Notes: generated from the letters alone by a model not told the origin. DNA of 64,000 bases from Saccharopolyspora phatthalungensis (GCF_014203395.1 NZ_JACHIW010000002.1:992001-1056000), one strand, 5' to 3'. Positions 17,834 to 26,878 are shown, numbered from the stretch's first letter. A program made the numbers and translations.

Positions 17834-18850
17834 ATGAAAGCCGCAGTCGTCCACGACTTCGCGAAGGAGCTGACCATCAAGGACGTTCCCAAGCCCGAGC
17901 CGGGGCCGGGAGAGGTCCTGGTGAAGATCGAAACGTCCGGCCTGTGCCACACCGACATCCACGCGGCGCACGGGGACTGGCCGGTCAAGCCCAAGCTCCC
18001 GCTCATCCCCGGGCACGAGGGCGTCGGTATCGTGGCGGGCGTCGGCCCGGAGGTCACCGAAGTGGCCGAGGGCGATCGGGTGGCGATTCCGTGGCTGGGG
18101 ATCGCCTGCGGCGTCTGCGGCTACTGCACCAGCGGCTGGGAAACCCTGTGCGAGACGCAACTCAACACCGGCTACTCCATCGACGGCGGGTACGCCGAGT
18201 ACGCCAAGGCGTCGGCGAAGTACGTCGCCAAGGTCCCGGAAGGGGTGGACCCGCTGGATGCGGCGCCGCTGACCTGCGCCGGGGTGACGACCTACAAGGC
18301 CGTGAAGCTCTCCGGAGCCCGTCCCGCGTCCACGGTCGCCGTGTTCGGCATCGGCGGGCTCGGGCACCTGGCGCTGCAATACGCCAAGATCTTCGGCGCA
18401 CGGGTAGTGGCGGTGGACGTGGTCGACGAAAAGCTCGAACTCGCTCGGGAACTCGGGGCCGACCACACCGTCAACGCGCTCACCGAGGATCCCGTGCAGG
18501 CGATCAAGGACCTCGGCGGCGCCGACGCCGCGATCTCGGTCGCAGTGGCGCCGTCCGCGTTCGAGCAGGCGTACCGCTCACTGCGCCGAGGCGGCAAGCT
18601 GGTCTTCGTCGCGCTGCCGGCGGACAACCACGTGCAGCTGCCGATCTTCGAGACCGTGCTCAACGGCATCACCATCGTCGGCTCGATCGTGGGCACCCGA
18701 GGTGACCTGGACGAGGTGTTCCGACTCCACCAGCAGGGCCGCACCAAGGTGATCCGGGAGGCCCGCGGCCTCGACGAGGTCAACGCCTGCTTCGAGGAGG
18801 TCAAGAAGGGCCAGGTCAAGGCCCGCCTGGTGTTCGACCTCCGCAGCTGA
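17834..18850 (+). CDS. adhP: Zinc-dependent alcohol dehydrogenase AdhP
   Basis: 338 residues, medium-chain dehydrogenase/reductase. It oxidises ethanol and other primary alcohols with NAD. The catalytic zinc ligands are Cys38 and His61-Glu62 (GHEGVG), with a third Cys near residue 145. The structural zinc is held by Cys92, 95, 98 and 106. The Rossmann motif is FGIGGLGHLALQYAK. The ATG follows TAGGAG. With acs upstream and a GAF regulator beyond, it fits an ethanol-to-acetyl-CoA route, the acetaldehyde dehydrogenase step being encoded elsewhere. A compact hairpin follows the gene. Confidence 0.93.
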   Translation: MKAAVVHDFAKELTIKDVPKPEPGPGEVLVKIETSGLCHTDIHAAHGDWPVKPKLPLIPGHEGVGIVAGVGPEVTEVAEGDRVAIPWLGIACGVCGYCTSGWETLCETQLNTGYSIDGGYAEYAKASAKYVAKVPEGVDPLDAAPLTCAGVTTYKAVKLSGARPASTVAVFGIGGLGHLALQYAKIFGARVVAVDVVDEKLELARELGADHTVNALTEDPVQAIKDLGGADAAISVAVAPSAFEQAYRSLRRGGKLVFVALPADNHVQLPIFETVLNGITIVGSIVGTRGDLDEVFRLHQQGRTKVIREARGLDEVNACFEEVKKGQVKARLVFDLRS

Positions 18851-18922
18851 CCCAAAGATCTACCGTGTTGGGGAGTCAAGCTCCCGACCAAAGCGGCGAT
18901 TTCCATTGAAACCGCTACACGG

Positions 18923-18947
18923 TGCCCCGGTACGGCGTACCGGGGCA
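18923..18947 (+). terminator. Hairpin terminator after adhP
   Basis: A perfect 11-bp stem (TGCCCCGGTAC with GTACCGGGGCA) closes on a 3-base GGC loop, 72 bp after the adhP stop. It has no T tract, as is usual for actinomycete terminators. Confidence 0.7.
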
Positions 18948-19091
18948 TCGCTGTGTTCGCCGTCAGCAGTCGAAGTTCCCAGCCTTCACCGAGTATCGGA
19001 GAGCGGTAATGCCTGGTCAGGACATCTTTCCAGGAGCACCCCACGGGCCTTTGCGGGGGCTCGATGAGCGCGAAGGGGAGACGAACGTGTC

Positions 19092-19310
19092 ATGTCGCCC
19101 ATCGAGGGCGGGAAGCGCTATTCGGCCCAGGCTGAACTGACCTTCCTGCTTCGGGTGACCGAGGGGTGCATCAGGAAGTCCGCCCATCAGCTCATCACGG
19201 GAACCGTGACGGACGCTGATCTTCAGCTGCTCGTCAGCGACATGGAACGCATGATGCGGATACTCAAGGGCTACCTGGACGCGAAGAATCCCGCTGGGGG
19301 TTCGCAGTGA
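19092..19310 (+). CDS. Small hypothetical protein
   Basis: 72 residues, one compact helical protein by pattern (LTFLLRVTEGCIRKSAHQLI and a second amphipathic helix around DMERMMRILKGYLDA). No signal peptide or known motif. It overlaps the next gene by four bases (GTGA), so the pair is coupled. I do not recognise the family; such short pairs are common as strain-specific genes in actinomycetes. A weak GGGGAG ribosome site lies 12 bp ahead of the ATG. Confidence 0.55.
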   Translation: MSPIEGGKRYSAQAELTFLLRVTEGCIRKSAHQLITGTVTDADLQLLVSDMERMMRILKGYLDAKNPAGGSQ

Positions 19311-19570
19311 TCGAAGCCTGTTCACACCGGGACCTAGCCACCACGGAGATCACCGAGACGTTCGCGTCCGTTCGGTGCACTGACTGCCTGGCCGGTCACC
19401 ACCGCTGGACCTCAGTGCGAGCCGAGGCGTACGCCGCAATTCTCACGCGGTGGCATTGCGCCTGTTGGCACTGCCACTGCGACGCCAGGGAAGTCACCGT
19501 CGGCGTGAACGAACGTTACCGAAGCTGGCGGCTCCTCCGCCGAGTCCAACACGGGCTGGATCCGCTCTAA
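19307..19570 (+). CDS. Small Cys/His-rich hypothetical protein
   Basis: 87 residues starting at the GTG that overlaps the previous stop. It contains six Cys and several His (CSHRD, RCTDCLAGHH, WHCACWHCHCDA). The C-x2-C-x3-HH and C-x-C-x2-C-x-C spacing suggests a zinc-binding fold. No family is recognised. Cotranscribed with the 72-residue protein; together they could be a regulator and partner, but nothing in the sequence proves it. Confidence 0.55.
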   Translation: MIEACSHRDLATTEITETFASVRCTDCLAGHHRWTSVRAEAYAAILTRWHCACWHCHCDAREVTVGVNERYRSWRLLRRVQHGLDPL

Positions 19571-19712
19571 GGCACGGGCCGTTGTCGGTCGCGCTCCGGG
19601 CCGGAGCACCCCTCCCCCGACCCGGCACCGGTTCGTTCGCGGCCGGTTGGCATCTTGTCCTGTCACGCCAACCGGCCGCTTCCAAACCACGGCGCGTTTC
19701 GCACGAGATCGC

Positions 19713-20177
19713 CTATGCAGTCGGTGTGGACGGCGGGACCCGTAACAGGAACCACGCCACGCGACGACGCCGGAGCCACACGGCACCGAAGTACAAATCC
19801 GGTGCCACAAGGCGGATTTCGTCACGCACGGCCCGTGCGACGAACGATGTCCTAGAGTAGTCGATGACGATGCATTCCCGTCCATCCAGCCAGCTCAACC
19901 CGGGACCGACCGTGGCACGAACGGCGCGCAGGTCGAAGGGGCCGACACGGTTGGTCAACGCTCTGCCGTCCCGATCGAAAACCTTGCCCTGCCACGCGAA
20001 CAGGTGGACCAGCCGTGCGAGGACGATGGTTGCGCGAGTCCCCGGCGTGATGATGGCGGTTCCCCGGGTCGGCCCGCGGGGGATGTCTCCAGGAGGGCTC
20101 GCCCGGAACAGGGCCTCCAGTTGGGTATTTCCCGCACCGAGCAAGTCGGTTTCGGTGAGATCTCGCCGCACCGTCAT
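19713..20177 (-). CDS. Conserved-looking hypothetical protein, downstream of heme peroxidase
   Basis: 154 residues, no signal peptide. Its core (TRATIVLARLVHLFAWQGKV, FDRDGRALTNRVG, LDGRECIVIDYS, FGAVWLRRRRVAWFLL) looks like a small beta-rich, lipocalin- or NTF2-like fold that might hold a hydrophobic ligand. It starts 45 bp after the peroxidase gene on the same strand and is probably cotranscribed, which suggests a role in handling the lipid substrate or product. This is inference; the family is not recognised. Confidence 0.6.
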   Translation of the reverse strand: MTVRRDLTETDLLGAGNTQLEALFRASPPGDIPRGPTRGTAIITPGTRATIVLARLVHLFAWQGKVFDRDGRALTNRVGPFDLRAVRATVGPGLSWLDGRECIVIDYSRTSFVARAVRDEIRLVAPDLYFGAVWLRRRRVAWFLLRVPPSTPTA

Positions 20178-20222
20178 CCCACCTCTCCTGTGCGGTCGCC
20201 CGGCGCTCTCGGTTCGGCGATT

Positions 20223-22103
20223 TCAATCGACCGGGAGTCGCCACGGCTCGAAGGCGTTGTCGACCGAAGCCAGCGAGCTGCGCAGCTGCGGGTGGTGCCG
20301 GAGCAGGACGGTCTGCATCGAGTTGTCCGCGATCCAGTCCAGACCGGCCTGAGTGTAGACGGCCGGGGTGTAGTGCTCGGTGAGGAAGCGATCGCTGTTG
20401 AGGCGACGCGACGCCATCAGCACGAAGATGCGGAAAGCCGTGTCGCTGAAGGCGAAACCCGTGGGTCGTGGCTCGGCGAACATGCCGACGCTCAGGTCGA
20501 CCTGCTCGACGTCTCCGCCGTAGACATCGCGGATTTCTGCTGCCCATTCCGGATTGTCGGTCAGTGCCTCGAAGTTCGAGGCCGGTGCCAGGTGCAGCAG
20601 CCTGCGGAAATCGTTGTAGCGCGGCACGCCGAGTTCTCGGGAGCGCAGGATGTCGGTGGCCCCGAGGTCCTGCAGGTGTCCGTCCGGCCTTTCGAACTCC
20701 TGGAGGAACCTGGGGAAGTTGTGCAGCGTCACCAGTCCCGGCGATAGCGTGCCGAAAGAGTAGAGCAGGTCGGCCATCGGTATGCTCTGCAAGATCTCCA
20801 GTGCGCGCGGCCCCGCCAGCTCGCCGAAGTCGCAATCGCGCACTCCCGAATCGTCCGCCGCCGAGCGCAACGCCCAGTGATCGCGGATCATCGGGTGCAT
20901 CCGGTACACGGCGACGAACTCCTCGGTGAGGGCGTAGGGCACGCCGTAGTGGTCGGTTTTTCCGCCGGGAATTCCGCTGAGGACCTCGCTGTCGCCGAAT
21001 CGTCCGAAGGCGCGGTGCAGGTGCTCCCCGGCGATCCCGAACCAGTTGGCCCGCAGTGCGGCCTTGGTCGTCGGGTGGCTGATCACCGCCGGAGTCCATT
21101 CCACGGTATGGATCTTCGCGAGCAGCGCGGCGTTGATAAGCCGGGCACGCTGGAAAAGCTCCTCGTCGTCCCAGAAGGGGTACTCGGCGTGCAACCGATC
21201 GCAAATCGCGTTGTGCTCGTGGGTGAAAAGGGTCCGCATCATTTCGGTGCCGAGCCAGAATCCCGGTACCCGAGACGGATCCTTGGCTGGATCTTCCGGC
21301 AGCGGAAGCAGCCCGTTGTCGAGCACGTGCAGCCGGCCGCCCACGCCGGTGCGGAGGAACTTCTGGTCGTCGATGTTCGTGCCGTAGACCTGCGAGCCGT
21401 CCCACCAGTGGGAAAGGACATTGACGCGCGTCTGCGGCAGATCTGGTCGGTCCGGTGGCCGAGTCGGGTCGTCCGGTGTTCGCATGATGCGCATGGGCCG
21501 TTCCGGCCACGGGTCGTCTTCGGCCAGCGTCACCGTCCACGGGTTCTCCGTGGGGCTTGTCCCGTGACTGAACCAGTCCCGGATCATGAACTGCAGCCAG
21601 GCCGCGACGAGTGAATTCACCGATGTGGCGGGGCTGAATTCGGTCCGGGTCAGCAGCGCACGGCTGACCTCGCGCGGATTCGGTGTCATGATCGCGGATT
21701 CGGTGGCCGCCGGGATGCGGTCCAGCGGGATGTTGCGGCCGAACCGCGATCCGGCCATGCCCATGTCGGGCTGGTGCAGGTCGTTGTAGCTGCCGTCCGC
21801 GGTGCGGTTGACCTTATGGCGTGGTCTTGGAGGCTCCAGCTGCGGCTTGTTCACCGCCGGCAGGTGCGAGGTGTCATGGAGATTCTGTTGCCGGAGCTTG
21901 GTGCGCAATCCGATGAGATCCAGGAGGCCCAACGGGACAGGCAGCCTGTCCCAGCCGATCATCCGATCGACGACTTGGGCCACTGCTGTGTAGAACCGCC
22001 ACAATGGCGTCCTGCGGTAGCTTGCCGCGTGCGGGTGCGTCGGTCCGGATGTGGACGGCGCGACGTCCTCGGTCCTCGGCTCGCTGTGCGTGCGTTTGGC
22101 CAT
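20223..22103 (-). CDS. Animal-type heme peroxidase, fatty acid alpha-dioxygenase-like
   Basis: 626 residues, close to the plant pathogen-inducible alpha-dioxygenase length. The distal heme side is seen in FMIRDWFSHG, the substrate region in SHWWDGSQVYGTN and TLFTHEHNAICDRL, then KIHTVEWTPAV, and the proximal His in VYRMHPMIRDHW. These motifs belong to the peroxidase-cyclooxygenase superfamily, alpha-dioxygenase/PIOX branch, which inserts O2 into fatty acids. There is no signal peptide; residues about 30-60 could associate with membrane. It is flanked by a small membrane protein upstream and a hypothetical downstream in one unit. It could instead be a general bacterial peroxidase of unknown substrate. 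Confidence 0.75.
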   Translation of the reverse strand: MAKRTHSEPRTEDVAPSTSGPTHPHAASYRRTPLWRFYTAVAQVVDRMIGWDRLPVPLGLLDLIGLRTKLRQQNLHDTSHLPAVNKPQLEPPRPRHKVNRTADGSYNDLHQPDMGMAGSRFGRNIPLDRIPAATESAIMTPNPREVSRALLTRTEFSPATSVNSLVAAWLQFMIRDWFSHGTSPTENPWTVTLAEDDPWPERPMRIMRTPDDPTRPPDRPDLPQTRVNVLSHWWDGSQVYGTNIDDQKFLRTGVGGRLHVLDNGLLPLPEDPAKDPSRVPGFWLGTEMMRTLFTHEHNAICDRLHAEYPFWDDEELFQRARLINAALLAKIHTVEWTPAVISHPTTKAALRANWFGIAGEHLHRAFGRFGDSEVLSGIPGGKTDHYGVPYALTEEFVAVYRMHPMIRDHWALRSAADDSGVRDCDFGELAGPRALEILQSIPMADLLYSFGTLSPGLVTLHNFPRFLQEFERPDGHLQDLGATDILRSRELGVPRYNDFRRLLHLAPASNFEALTDNPEWAAEIRDVYGGDVEQVDLSVGMFAEPRPTGFAFSDTAFRIFVLMASRRLNSDRFLTEHYTPAVYTQAGLDWIADNSMQTVLLRHHPQLRSSLASVDNAFEPWRLPVD

Positions 22104-22164
22104 CGTTTTCCCCGTAATGTGCCGTTTGTTTGCCGTCGAGCGGGCACTCCGTTCACCGGCGGCG

Positions 22165-22548
22165 TCATGGCTTCGACCGGAGCGCGCTGAGCGCCAGAGC
22201 GACGTTTCCGGTCGAGATCAACGCCAGCAGGGCGGCGGTTCGCCTCGATATCCGGCGTTGAATGGCCAGCAGCGTCACGGTCGCCACATCGCAGGAGTGG
22301 ATGACGACACCCTCGCGGAGCGACTGTTGCGCTTCGTCCCCGTGGCTCAGGAACAGGTCAAGACCCAGCAGCACGGTCCGGATCCCAAAGAGCCGGAACG
22401 CGTAGATCGCCGCCGGGCTCGGCTCGCGTTTGCCCTCGATTCGCCTGATCAACACCTGCGGAGCAACCAGACCGGCAACGCCGTTCGCCAGCCGCACACT
22501 CGCGAGCAGGTAGCGCGCATTGTCGCGACATCTCCGGTACCGAACCAT
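22165..22548 (-). CDS. Small membrane protein upstream of heme peroxidase
   Basis: 127 residues from the ATG behind GGGGGACG; an upstream in-frame ATG would add 13 residues without a good ribosome site. Hydrophobic stretches (LANGVAGLVAP, YAFRLFGIRTVLLGLDLFL, CDVATVTLLAI, TAALLALISTGNVALALSAL) suggest three or four membrane segments. It lies 61 bp before the peroxidase gene on the same strand. It may anchor the dioxygenase or supply its lipid substrate, judged from position only. Confidence 0.65.
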   Translation of the reverse strand: MVRYRRCRDNARYLLASVRLANGVAGLVAPQVLIRRIEGKREPSPAAIYAFRLFGIRTVLLGLDLFLSHGDEAQQSLREGVVIHSCDVATVTLLAIQRRISRRTAALLALISTGNVALALSALRSKP

Positions 22549-22706
22549 CGTCCCCCCGCTTGCCCCGCACGATGACCGCACAGCCATCGTCCGGGAGCCT
22601 CGGCGCGGGTGAAATAGACCTCGGGGTTCAAATCCGGTTCAGCTCCCCCGACCACATGGCGCACCCCGGGTAGCCCGCGACCGGTGACTACCGGTACTCG
22701 TGAGTG

Positions 22707-23348
22707 CTATAACGCGTTGCGGTCTCCGTCGAGCCATTGTGGTCCGCTGTCGGCAAATGGCGATGGCGGCTGGCTGTCTCGCCAGCGGTGGACCGTGCCC
22801 ACGTCGATGTCGAACTGGTCCAGGACCCGGCCGACCGTGTGGTCGACCAGTTCGTCCAGCGTCTTCGGCTTGGCGTAGAACGCGGGCACCGGTGGTGCGA
22901 TCACGGCGCCGAGTTCGCTGAGTTCGGTCATGGTCCGCAGGTGGTTGCGATGCAGTGGCGTTTCCCGCACCATCAGCACCAGCTTGCGCCGTTCCTTGAG
23001 CACCACGTCGGCCGCCCGGGCCAGCAGGCTACCGGTGGTGCCCGAGGCTATCTCGGACATCGACTTGACCGAGCATGGCGCCACGATCATGCCCATCGTG
23101 CGCAACGATCCGCTCGCGATGGCCGCGCCGACATCGTTGTTGGGGTAGCAGACATCCGCGAGCGCTTGCACCGCGGCGAAAGATAAGTCCGTCTCGTAGG
23201 CCAAGGTCATCCGGGCGGCTTTCGAGACGACGAGGTGCGTCTCCACTGGCGTGTCCCGCAATAGCTCCAGCAACCGGACGCCGTACACCACGCCGGAAGC
23301 ACCGGAGATCCCCACGACAAGCCTTGGCTTGTGCTCATAGTTCGACAT
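22707..23348 (-). CDS. UbiX/Pad1-family flavin prenyltransferase
   Basis: 213 residues. It attaches dimethylallyl to FMN to make prenylated FMN, the cofactor of UbiD-family decarboxylases, one of which is encoded two genes upstream. Motifs: VVGISGASGVVYGVRLLELL (FMN binding), APCSVKSMSEIASGTTGSLL, and KERRKLVLMVRETPLHRNHL for phosphate binding. The start overlaps the LysR gene by 14 bases, so it is translated in the same message. The catabolic context and paired UbiD point to aromatic acid decarboxylation rather than ubiquinone or menaquinone synthesis. Confidence 0.9.
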   Translation of the reverse strand: MSNYEHKPRLVVGISGASGVVYGVRLLELLRDTPVETHLVVSKAARMTLAYETDLSFAAVQALADVCYPNNDVGAAIASGSLRTMGMIVAPCSVKSMSEIASGTTGSLLARAADVVLKERRKLVLMVRETPLHRNHLRTMTELSELGAVIAPPVPAFYAKPKTLDELVDHTVGRVLDQFDIDVGTVHRWRDSQPPSPFADSGPQWLDGDRNAL

Positions 23349-24288
23349 TGGTGCCCTTCACGACAGGCTCTTCCGAATAGGACATCGCGGCGTTGCGCAG
23401 CGCGGTGAGTTTGCGGCTGAGCACGTCGATGAACAGGAACTCGGCGGCGGACATCGGTCGACGCCGATCCCGCACGCAGATCATCCTGCGGTGGATTCCG
23501 GGCGCGGCCAGCGAGTGAACGCGCAGTCCCCCGTCGGCCACGCCCCGCTGGACCAGCGTCACGGGCAGGATCGACACCCAGTCGGTACGCCGCAGGAAGT
23601 TCTCGATCACCGACAGGTCGTCCAGCTCAAGTCGCGGACGCAGTTCGATCGAGTGGCCGCGCAGCACGTCCTCGATGACGATGCGAAGCCCGTGTCTGCG
23701 GGACGGCAGCACCAGCTTGAGTCCGCTGAGCGCATAGAGCGGCACGGGGTTCTCGGTCGGCAGCCGCGTCTGTGCCCCGAGGGCGACCATCAGTTCCTCG
23801 TTGACGATCTCCCGGCAATGCAGATCGTCCTGGCTGAAGTTCTGGTTGATGACCGCGCAGTCCAGTGCGCCGCTGCGCACCGCGTTGACCAGTTCCATGC
23901 TGAAGCCCGAGGTCACGTGGATCTCGACCTCCGGATGCTGGTCGACGAAGTACGCGAGCGTGCTGGACAGCGCATCGTTGGTCGCCGACGCGATGAGTCC
24001 CACCCGGACCTGGCCGCTGATCTGGCCGCGGTTGCCCATCAGCGCCTGTCGCGCGTCGGCGATCTGGTCGAGCAGCGGGGCGAAGAGCTGGTATGCCTCC
24101 TCCCCCGCCTGCGTCGGTGTCATGCCCTTGGGGCCGCGCTCGAACAGCGTCTGGCCGAGCTCGCTTTCCAGCTTGGCGATCTGGGACGACACCGCGGGCT
24201 GGACGATGTTGAGCCGCTGCGCGGCGCGGGTCATCGTGCCCTCGCGGTAGAGGCAGACGAAGTACGTCAGTTGGCGCAGTTCGACGAT
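23335..24288 (-). CDS. LysR-family regulator of the aromatic acid cluster, start codon unusual
   Basis: 317 residues if begun at the ATC codon used here, 299 from the first ATG (24234). The helix-turn-helix clearly begins before that ATG (ELRQLTYFVCLYREGTMTRA then QRLNIVQPAVSSQIAKLE), but upstream in frame there is no ATG, GTG or TTG before a stop. A GGGAGG ribosome site stands three bases before an ATC codon at 24288, followed by GTC, where GTG would be normal. So initiation is either at ATC or a sequence error hides a GTG. The C-terminal effector domain looks complete. It lies between UbiD and UbiX genes and should respond to their aromatic substrate. Confidence 0.85.
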   Translation of the reverse strand: MVELRQLTYFVCLYREGTMTRAAQRLNIVQPAVSSQIAKLESELGQTLFERGPKGMTPTQAGEEAYQLFAPLLDQIADARQALMGNRGQISGQVRVGLIASATNDALSSTLAYFVDQHPEVEIHVTSGFSMELVNAVRSGALDCAVINQNFSQDDLHCREIVNEELMVALGAQTRLPTENPVPLYALSGLKLVLPSRRHGLRIVIEDVLRGHSIELRPRLELDDLSVIENFLRRTDWVSILPVTLVQRGVADGGLRVHSLAAPGIHRRMICVRDRRRPMSAAEFLFIDVLSRKLTALRNAAMSYSEEPVVKGTNVEL

Positions 24289-24322
24289 GGCCTCCCTTCG
24301 GTCGGCGCCGGAGCCACTCGGC

Positions 24323-25723
24323 TCACCGGCACGCTGCCTGCCAGTCCACTGGTGCCGGACCGGTCAATTCCTCGATGTCGAGGTCCGTCTCGCCGGGCAC
24401 CCGGATTCTGGTGAACCGCATGCCGGTCGCCCCGGGCGGGACGGTCGCATCGAGCCCCATCTTCGCCCCGATACCGTCCGTGGTGGAAGGATCGAGTTTG
24501 GAACCCTGCGTGCCGGGCACCACCACCAGGTCGCGGTCGGCCTGGAACCGGGTGGCGACCGCCCACTCGACCTCCGCCGGGTCGAACACGTCGACGTCGG
24601 AGTCGACCACCGTCACGTGTTTGATGTCGTAGTGCGTCCCCAGCGCACCGAGGATGACATTCTTGACCTCGCCCGGTGCGGGCCGATGCACCTGCACGTA
24701 CAAGTGGTAACGGCAGACGCCACCCTGCGGCAGATGCACGGCCCGCACGCACGGGAAGGTGCTTCGCAGGTGCGACAGGAAGGAGCCTTCCCGTGGGATG
24801 CAGCCAAGCAGCAGGTGTTCCAGTCCGCCGCCGACGATCGTGTGGTAGAGCGGCGATTGCCGATGAGTCACGGCGGAGAGCTCGATGACGTGCCGTTCGG
24901 CTCGTTCGCCGTAGTACTGCGGGAATTCGCCGAACGGGCCCTCCGGTTCACGCACCCTGGCCAGCAACCGGCCCTCCAGGACGATCTCGGCGTTGGCCGG
25001 GACGCGCACGTCATTCGTCACGCACTTGACCACCGGCAACGGGGCGCCGCGCAGGGCGCCGGCGATCTCCAGTTCGTCGTGGTCGATCGGCACCGCGGCC
25101 TGCGACGCCATCAGGGTGAGCGGGTCGACGCCGATGACGATCGCGATGTCGAGGTCCGCGCCCGCGGCCTCGTTCTCCTGGAAGAACGCGAGGGTGTGCC
25201 GGGGAAGCAGCAGTGCGCCCAGTCGGTTCGGGCCGCTGATCTGCAAGCGATGGATCGACACGTTCTGCACGCCGGTGTCCCGGCGCCTGGCGATCAGCAG
25301 TCCGGCGGTGATGTAGGCGCCGTGATCGTGTTCGTTGTGGGTGGGTATCGGCAGCAGTTCCGCCAGGTCCACCTCGTGGTGCATCACCTCTTGACATGAC
25401 GCGTCCGCAGTGGATTCGACGGTAGGGATCGGATTCCGGCACGCGTCCTGGAACCGCTCCACGAGTTCGCCCTCGCCGACGCCCAGGGCCTCGGCCATCC
25501 ACGCCCGCTGCGACAGCAGCCCGGACACGACCGGTACCGGGTGCCCGTCCGGTTTCGGGAACAGCGACGCGCTGGTGCCATCGAGCCGGTTGGCGATACC
25601 GGCGACTTCGAAGCGCAACCGGGCACCCGGCCGCGCCAGCGAAAGCCGCCCGGTGGCCTGCAATCGGGCCAGCCACGTCCTGAGGTCCGCACCGACCGGC
25701 AGCGCCGCGTCTGTAGATCCCAT
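24323..25723 (-). CDS. UbiD-family prenyl-FMN-dependent (hetero)aromatic acid decarboxylase
   Basis: 466 residues. Non-oxidative reversible decarboxylation of an aromatic or unsaturated acid using prenylated FMN from the UbiX homologue encoded downstream. The catalytic Arg-Glu-Glu set is visible: Arg in VSIHRLQISGPNRLG, and both Glu in REPEGPFGEFPQYYG. DMA-type metal and cofactor regions (IPTHNEHDHGAYITAG; TIVGGGLEHLLLGCIPREG) are intact. It starts 9 bp after the hydroxyacid oxidase gene and ends 34 bp before the regulator. The substrate is not readable from sequence; benzoate-type, vanillate-type or protocatechuate-type acids are candidates. Confidence 0.9.
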   Translation of the reverse strand: MGSTDAALPVGADLRTWLARLQATGRLSLARPGARLRFEVAGIANRLDGTSASLFPKPDGHPVPVVSGLLSQRAWMAEALGVGEGELVERFQDACRNPIPTVESTADASCQEVMHHEVDLAELLPIPTHNEHDHGAYITAGLLIARRRDTGVQNVSIHRLQISGPNRLGALLLPRHTLAFFQENEAAGADLDIAIVIGVDPLTLMASQAAVPIDHDELEIAGALRGAPLPVVKCVTNDVRVPANAEIVLEGRLLARVREPEGPFGEFPQYYGERAERHVIELSAVTHRQSPLYHTIVGGGLEHLLLGCIPREGSFLSHLRSTFPCVRAVHLPQGGVCRYHLYVQVHRPAPGEVKNVILGALGTHYDIKHVTVVDSDVDVFDPAEVEWAVATRFQADRDLVVVPGTQGSKLDPSTTDGIGAKMGLDATVPPGATGMRFTRIRVPGETDLDIEELTGPAPVDWQAACR

Positions 25724-25732
25724 CGTTCTCCT

Positions 25733-26878
25733 TCAGTTCCACGCCGTCGGGTGCCGGACATCGAGTCCACGCAATGCCTTCAAGGAGGGCGCGCCGAGCT
25801 GCCCCATCGCCGTCTTCAACTCCTCCGACAGCATCGACGCGACGTAGTCCGAGCCGGACGCTCCCGCGGCGGCCAGCCCAAGCAGGTACGCCCGCCCGCA
25901 GAACGTGCCGTCCGCGCCGAGGGCGAGAGCACGTGCCGCGTCGAGCCCGGAGCGGATGCCGCTGTCGAACAGCACCGTCGCGGCCCCGTCGACCCGCCGC
26001 GCGATGGCCGGTAGGACATCGACCGCCGGCGGCACCGCATCGGACTGCCGACCACCGTGGTTGGACACCAACACCCCGTCCGCACCCAGCTCGACGGCCC
26101 GCTCCGCATCCGCCGGATGCAGAATGCCTTTCACCACAAGCGATCTCGGCCAAGCCTGCCGCAGCGCAGCGATATCTTCCCAGCTGAACCCGCCGCGCAG
26201 CTCGTTCTGGACGAAGCCGGCGACTTCGGACAGCGTCGGCTCGGCGCCGAGGTAACGACCGATGTTGCCGAACACCGGGATGCGGGTGCGAGCCGCCTCC
26301 AGCGCCCACGCGGGAGCCGTGGCCACCTGGAACGCGGTGCGCACCGAGGGCCGGAACGGCACCACCAGTCCGTGCCGCAGGTCCCGGGGCCGCTTTGACC
26401 GCACTGGTGCGTCGACCGCCACGACGAGCGCCTTGGCCCCGGCCTCGTCGGCACGGCGCACCAGGTCGAAGGTCACCCGGTGTTCGTCGCGTGGCATCCC
26501 GTAGAGCTGGAACCACACCTGACCCGGGCACAACTGTGCGACCTCTTCGATGGACGCCGATGCCAACGTTCCCGCGATGTAGGGAATGTTGGCCGCGCGG
26601 GCGGTGGTCGCCAGCCGGCGGGTGGCGTCGGGCCAGGCCAGCCCGTCCAGGCCGGTGGGCGCGATGCCGGTGGGGCTGGCGTAGGTGTCGCCGAACAGCG
26701 TCACTTCGGTCTTCGGCGGGGTGATCTCGCCGTAGCGGGGCAGGATCTCGATTCCGTCGAGCGCCGCCCGGTTGCGCCGGACGCCCAGGTCCTCGCCGGT
26801 ACCGCCGTCGACGAAGTCGAAGGCGAACCCCGGCACCCGCCGCCGGGCGCGGCGCTCGACGTCGGTCAGCGTGGGCAT
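25733..26878 (-). CDS. FMN-dependent alpha-hydroxy acid oxidase/dehydrogenase (mandelate/lactate type)
   Basis: 381 residues. TIM-barrel flavoenzyme converting 2-hydroxy acids to 2-oxo acids. Family marks: WFQLYG, VVAVDAPV, VVKGILHPADAERAVELGA with the catalytic Lys, the catalytic SNHGGRQ His-Arg loop, and FDSGIRSG for FMN phosphate. The ATG is picked at the start of homology (MPTLTDVERRARRRVPGFAF). Its neighbours, a ThDP 2-oxoacid decarboxylase-like enzyme and an aldehyde dehydrogenase, reproduce the mandelate order of steps, so a mandelate-like aryl hydroxyacid is the best guess. Lactate or glycolate oxidation would be the alternative. Confidence 0.88.
   Translation of the reverse strand: MPTLTDVERRARRRVPGFAFDFVDGGTGEDLGVRRNRAALDGIEILPRYGEITPPKTEVTLFGDTYASPTGIAPTGLDGLAWPDATRRLATTARAANIPYIAGTLASASIEEVAQLCPGQVWFQLYGMPRDEHRVTFDLVRRADEAGAKALVVAVDAPVRSKRPRDLRHGLVVPFRPSVRTAFQVATAPAWALEAARTRIPVFGNIGRYLGAEPTLSEVAGFVQNELRGGFSWEDIAALRQAWPRSLVVKGILHPADAERAVELGADGVLVSNHGGRQSDAVPPAVDVLPAIARRVDGAATVLFDSGIRSGLDAARALALGADGTFCGRAYLLGLAAAGASGSDYVASMLSEELKTAMGQLGAPSLKALRGLDVRHPTAWN

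Noticed and set aside
22707..25723. UbiX/UbiD pair as quinone biosynthesis genes
   Set aside because: They are linked to a LysR regulator, hydroxyacid oxidase and transporters, which fits catabolism better.
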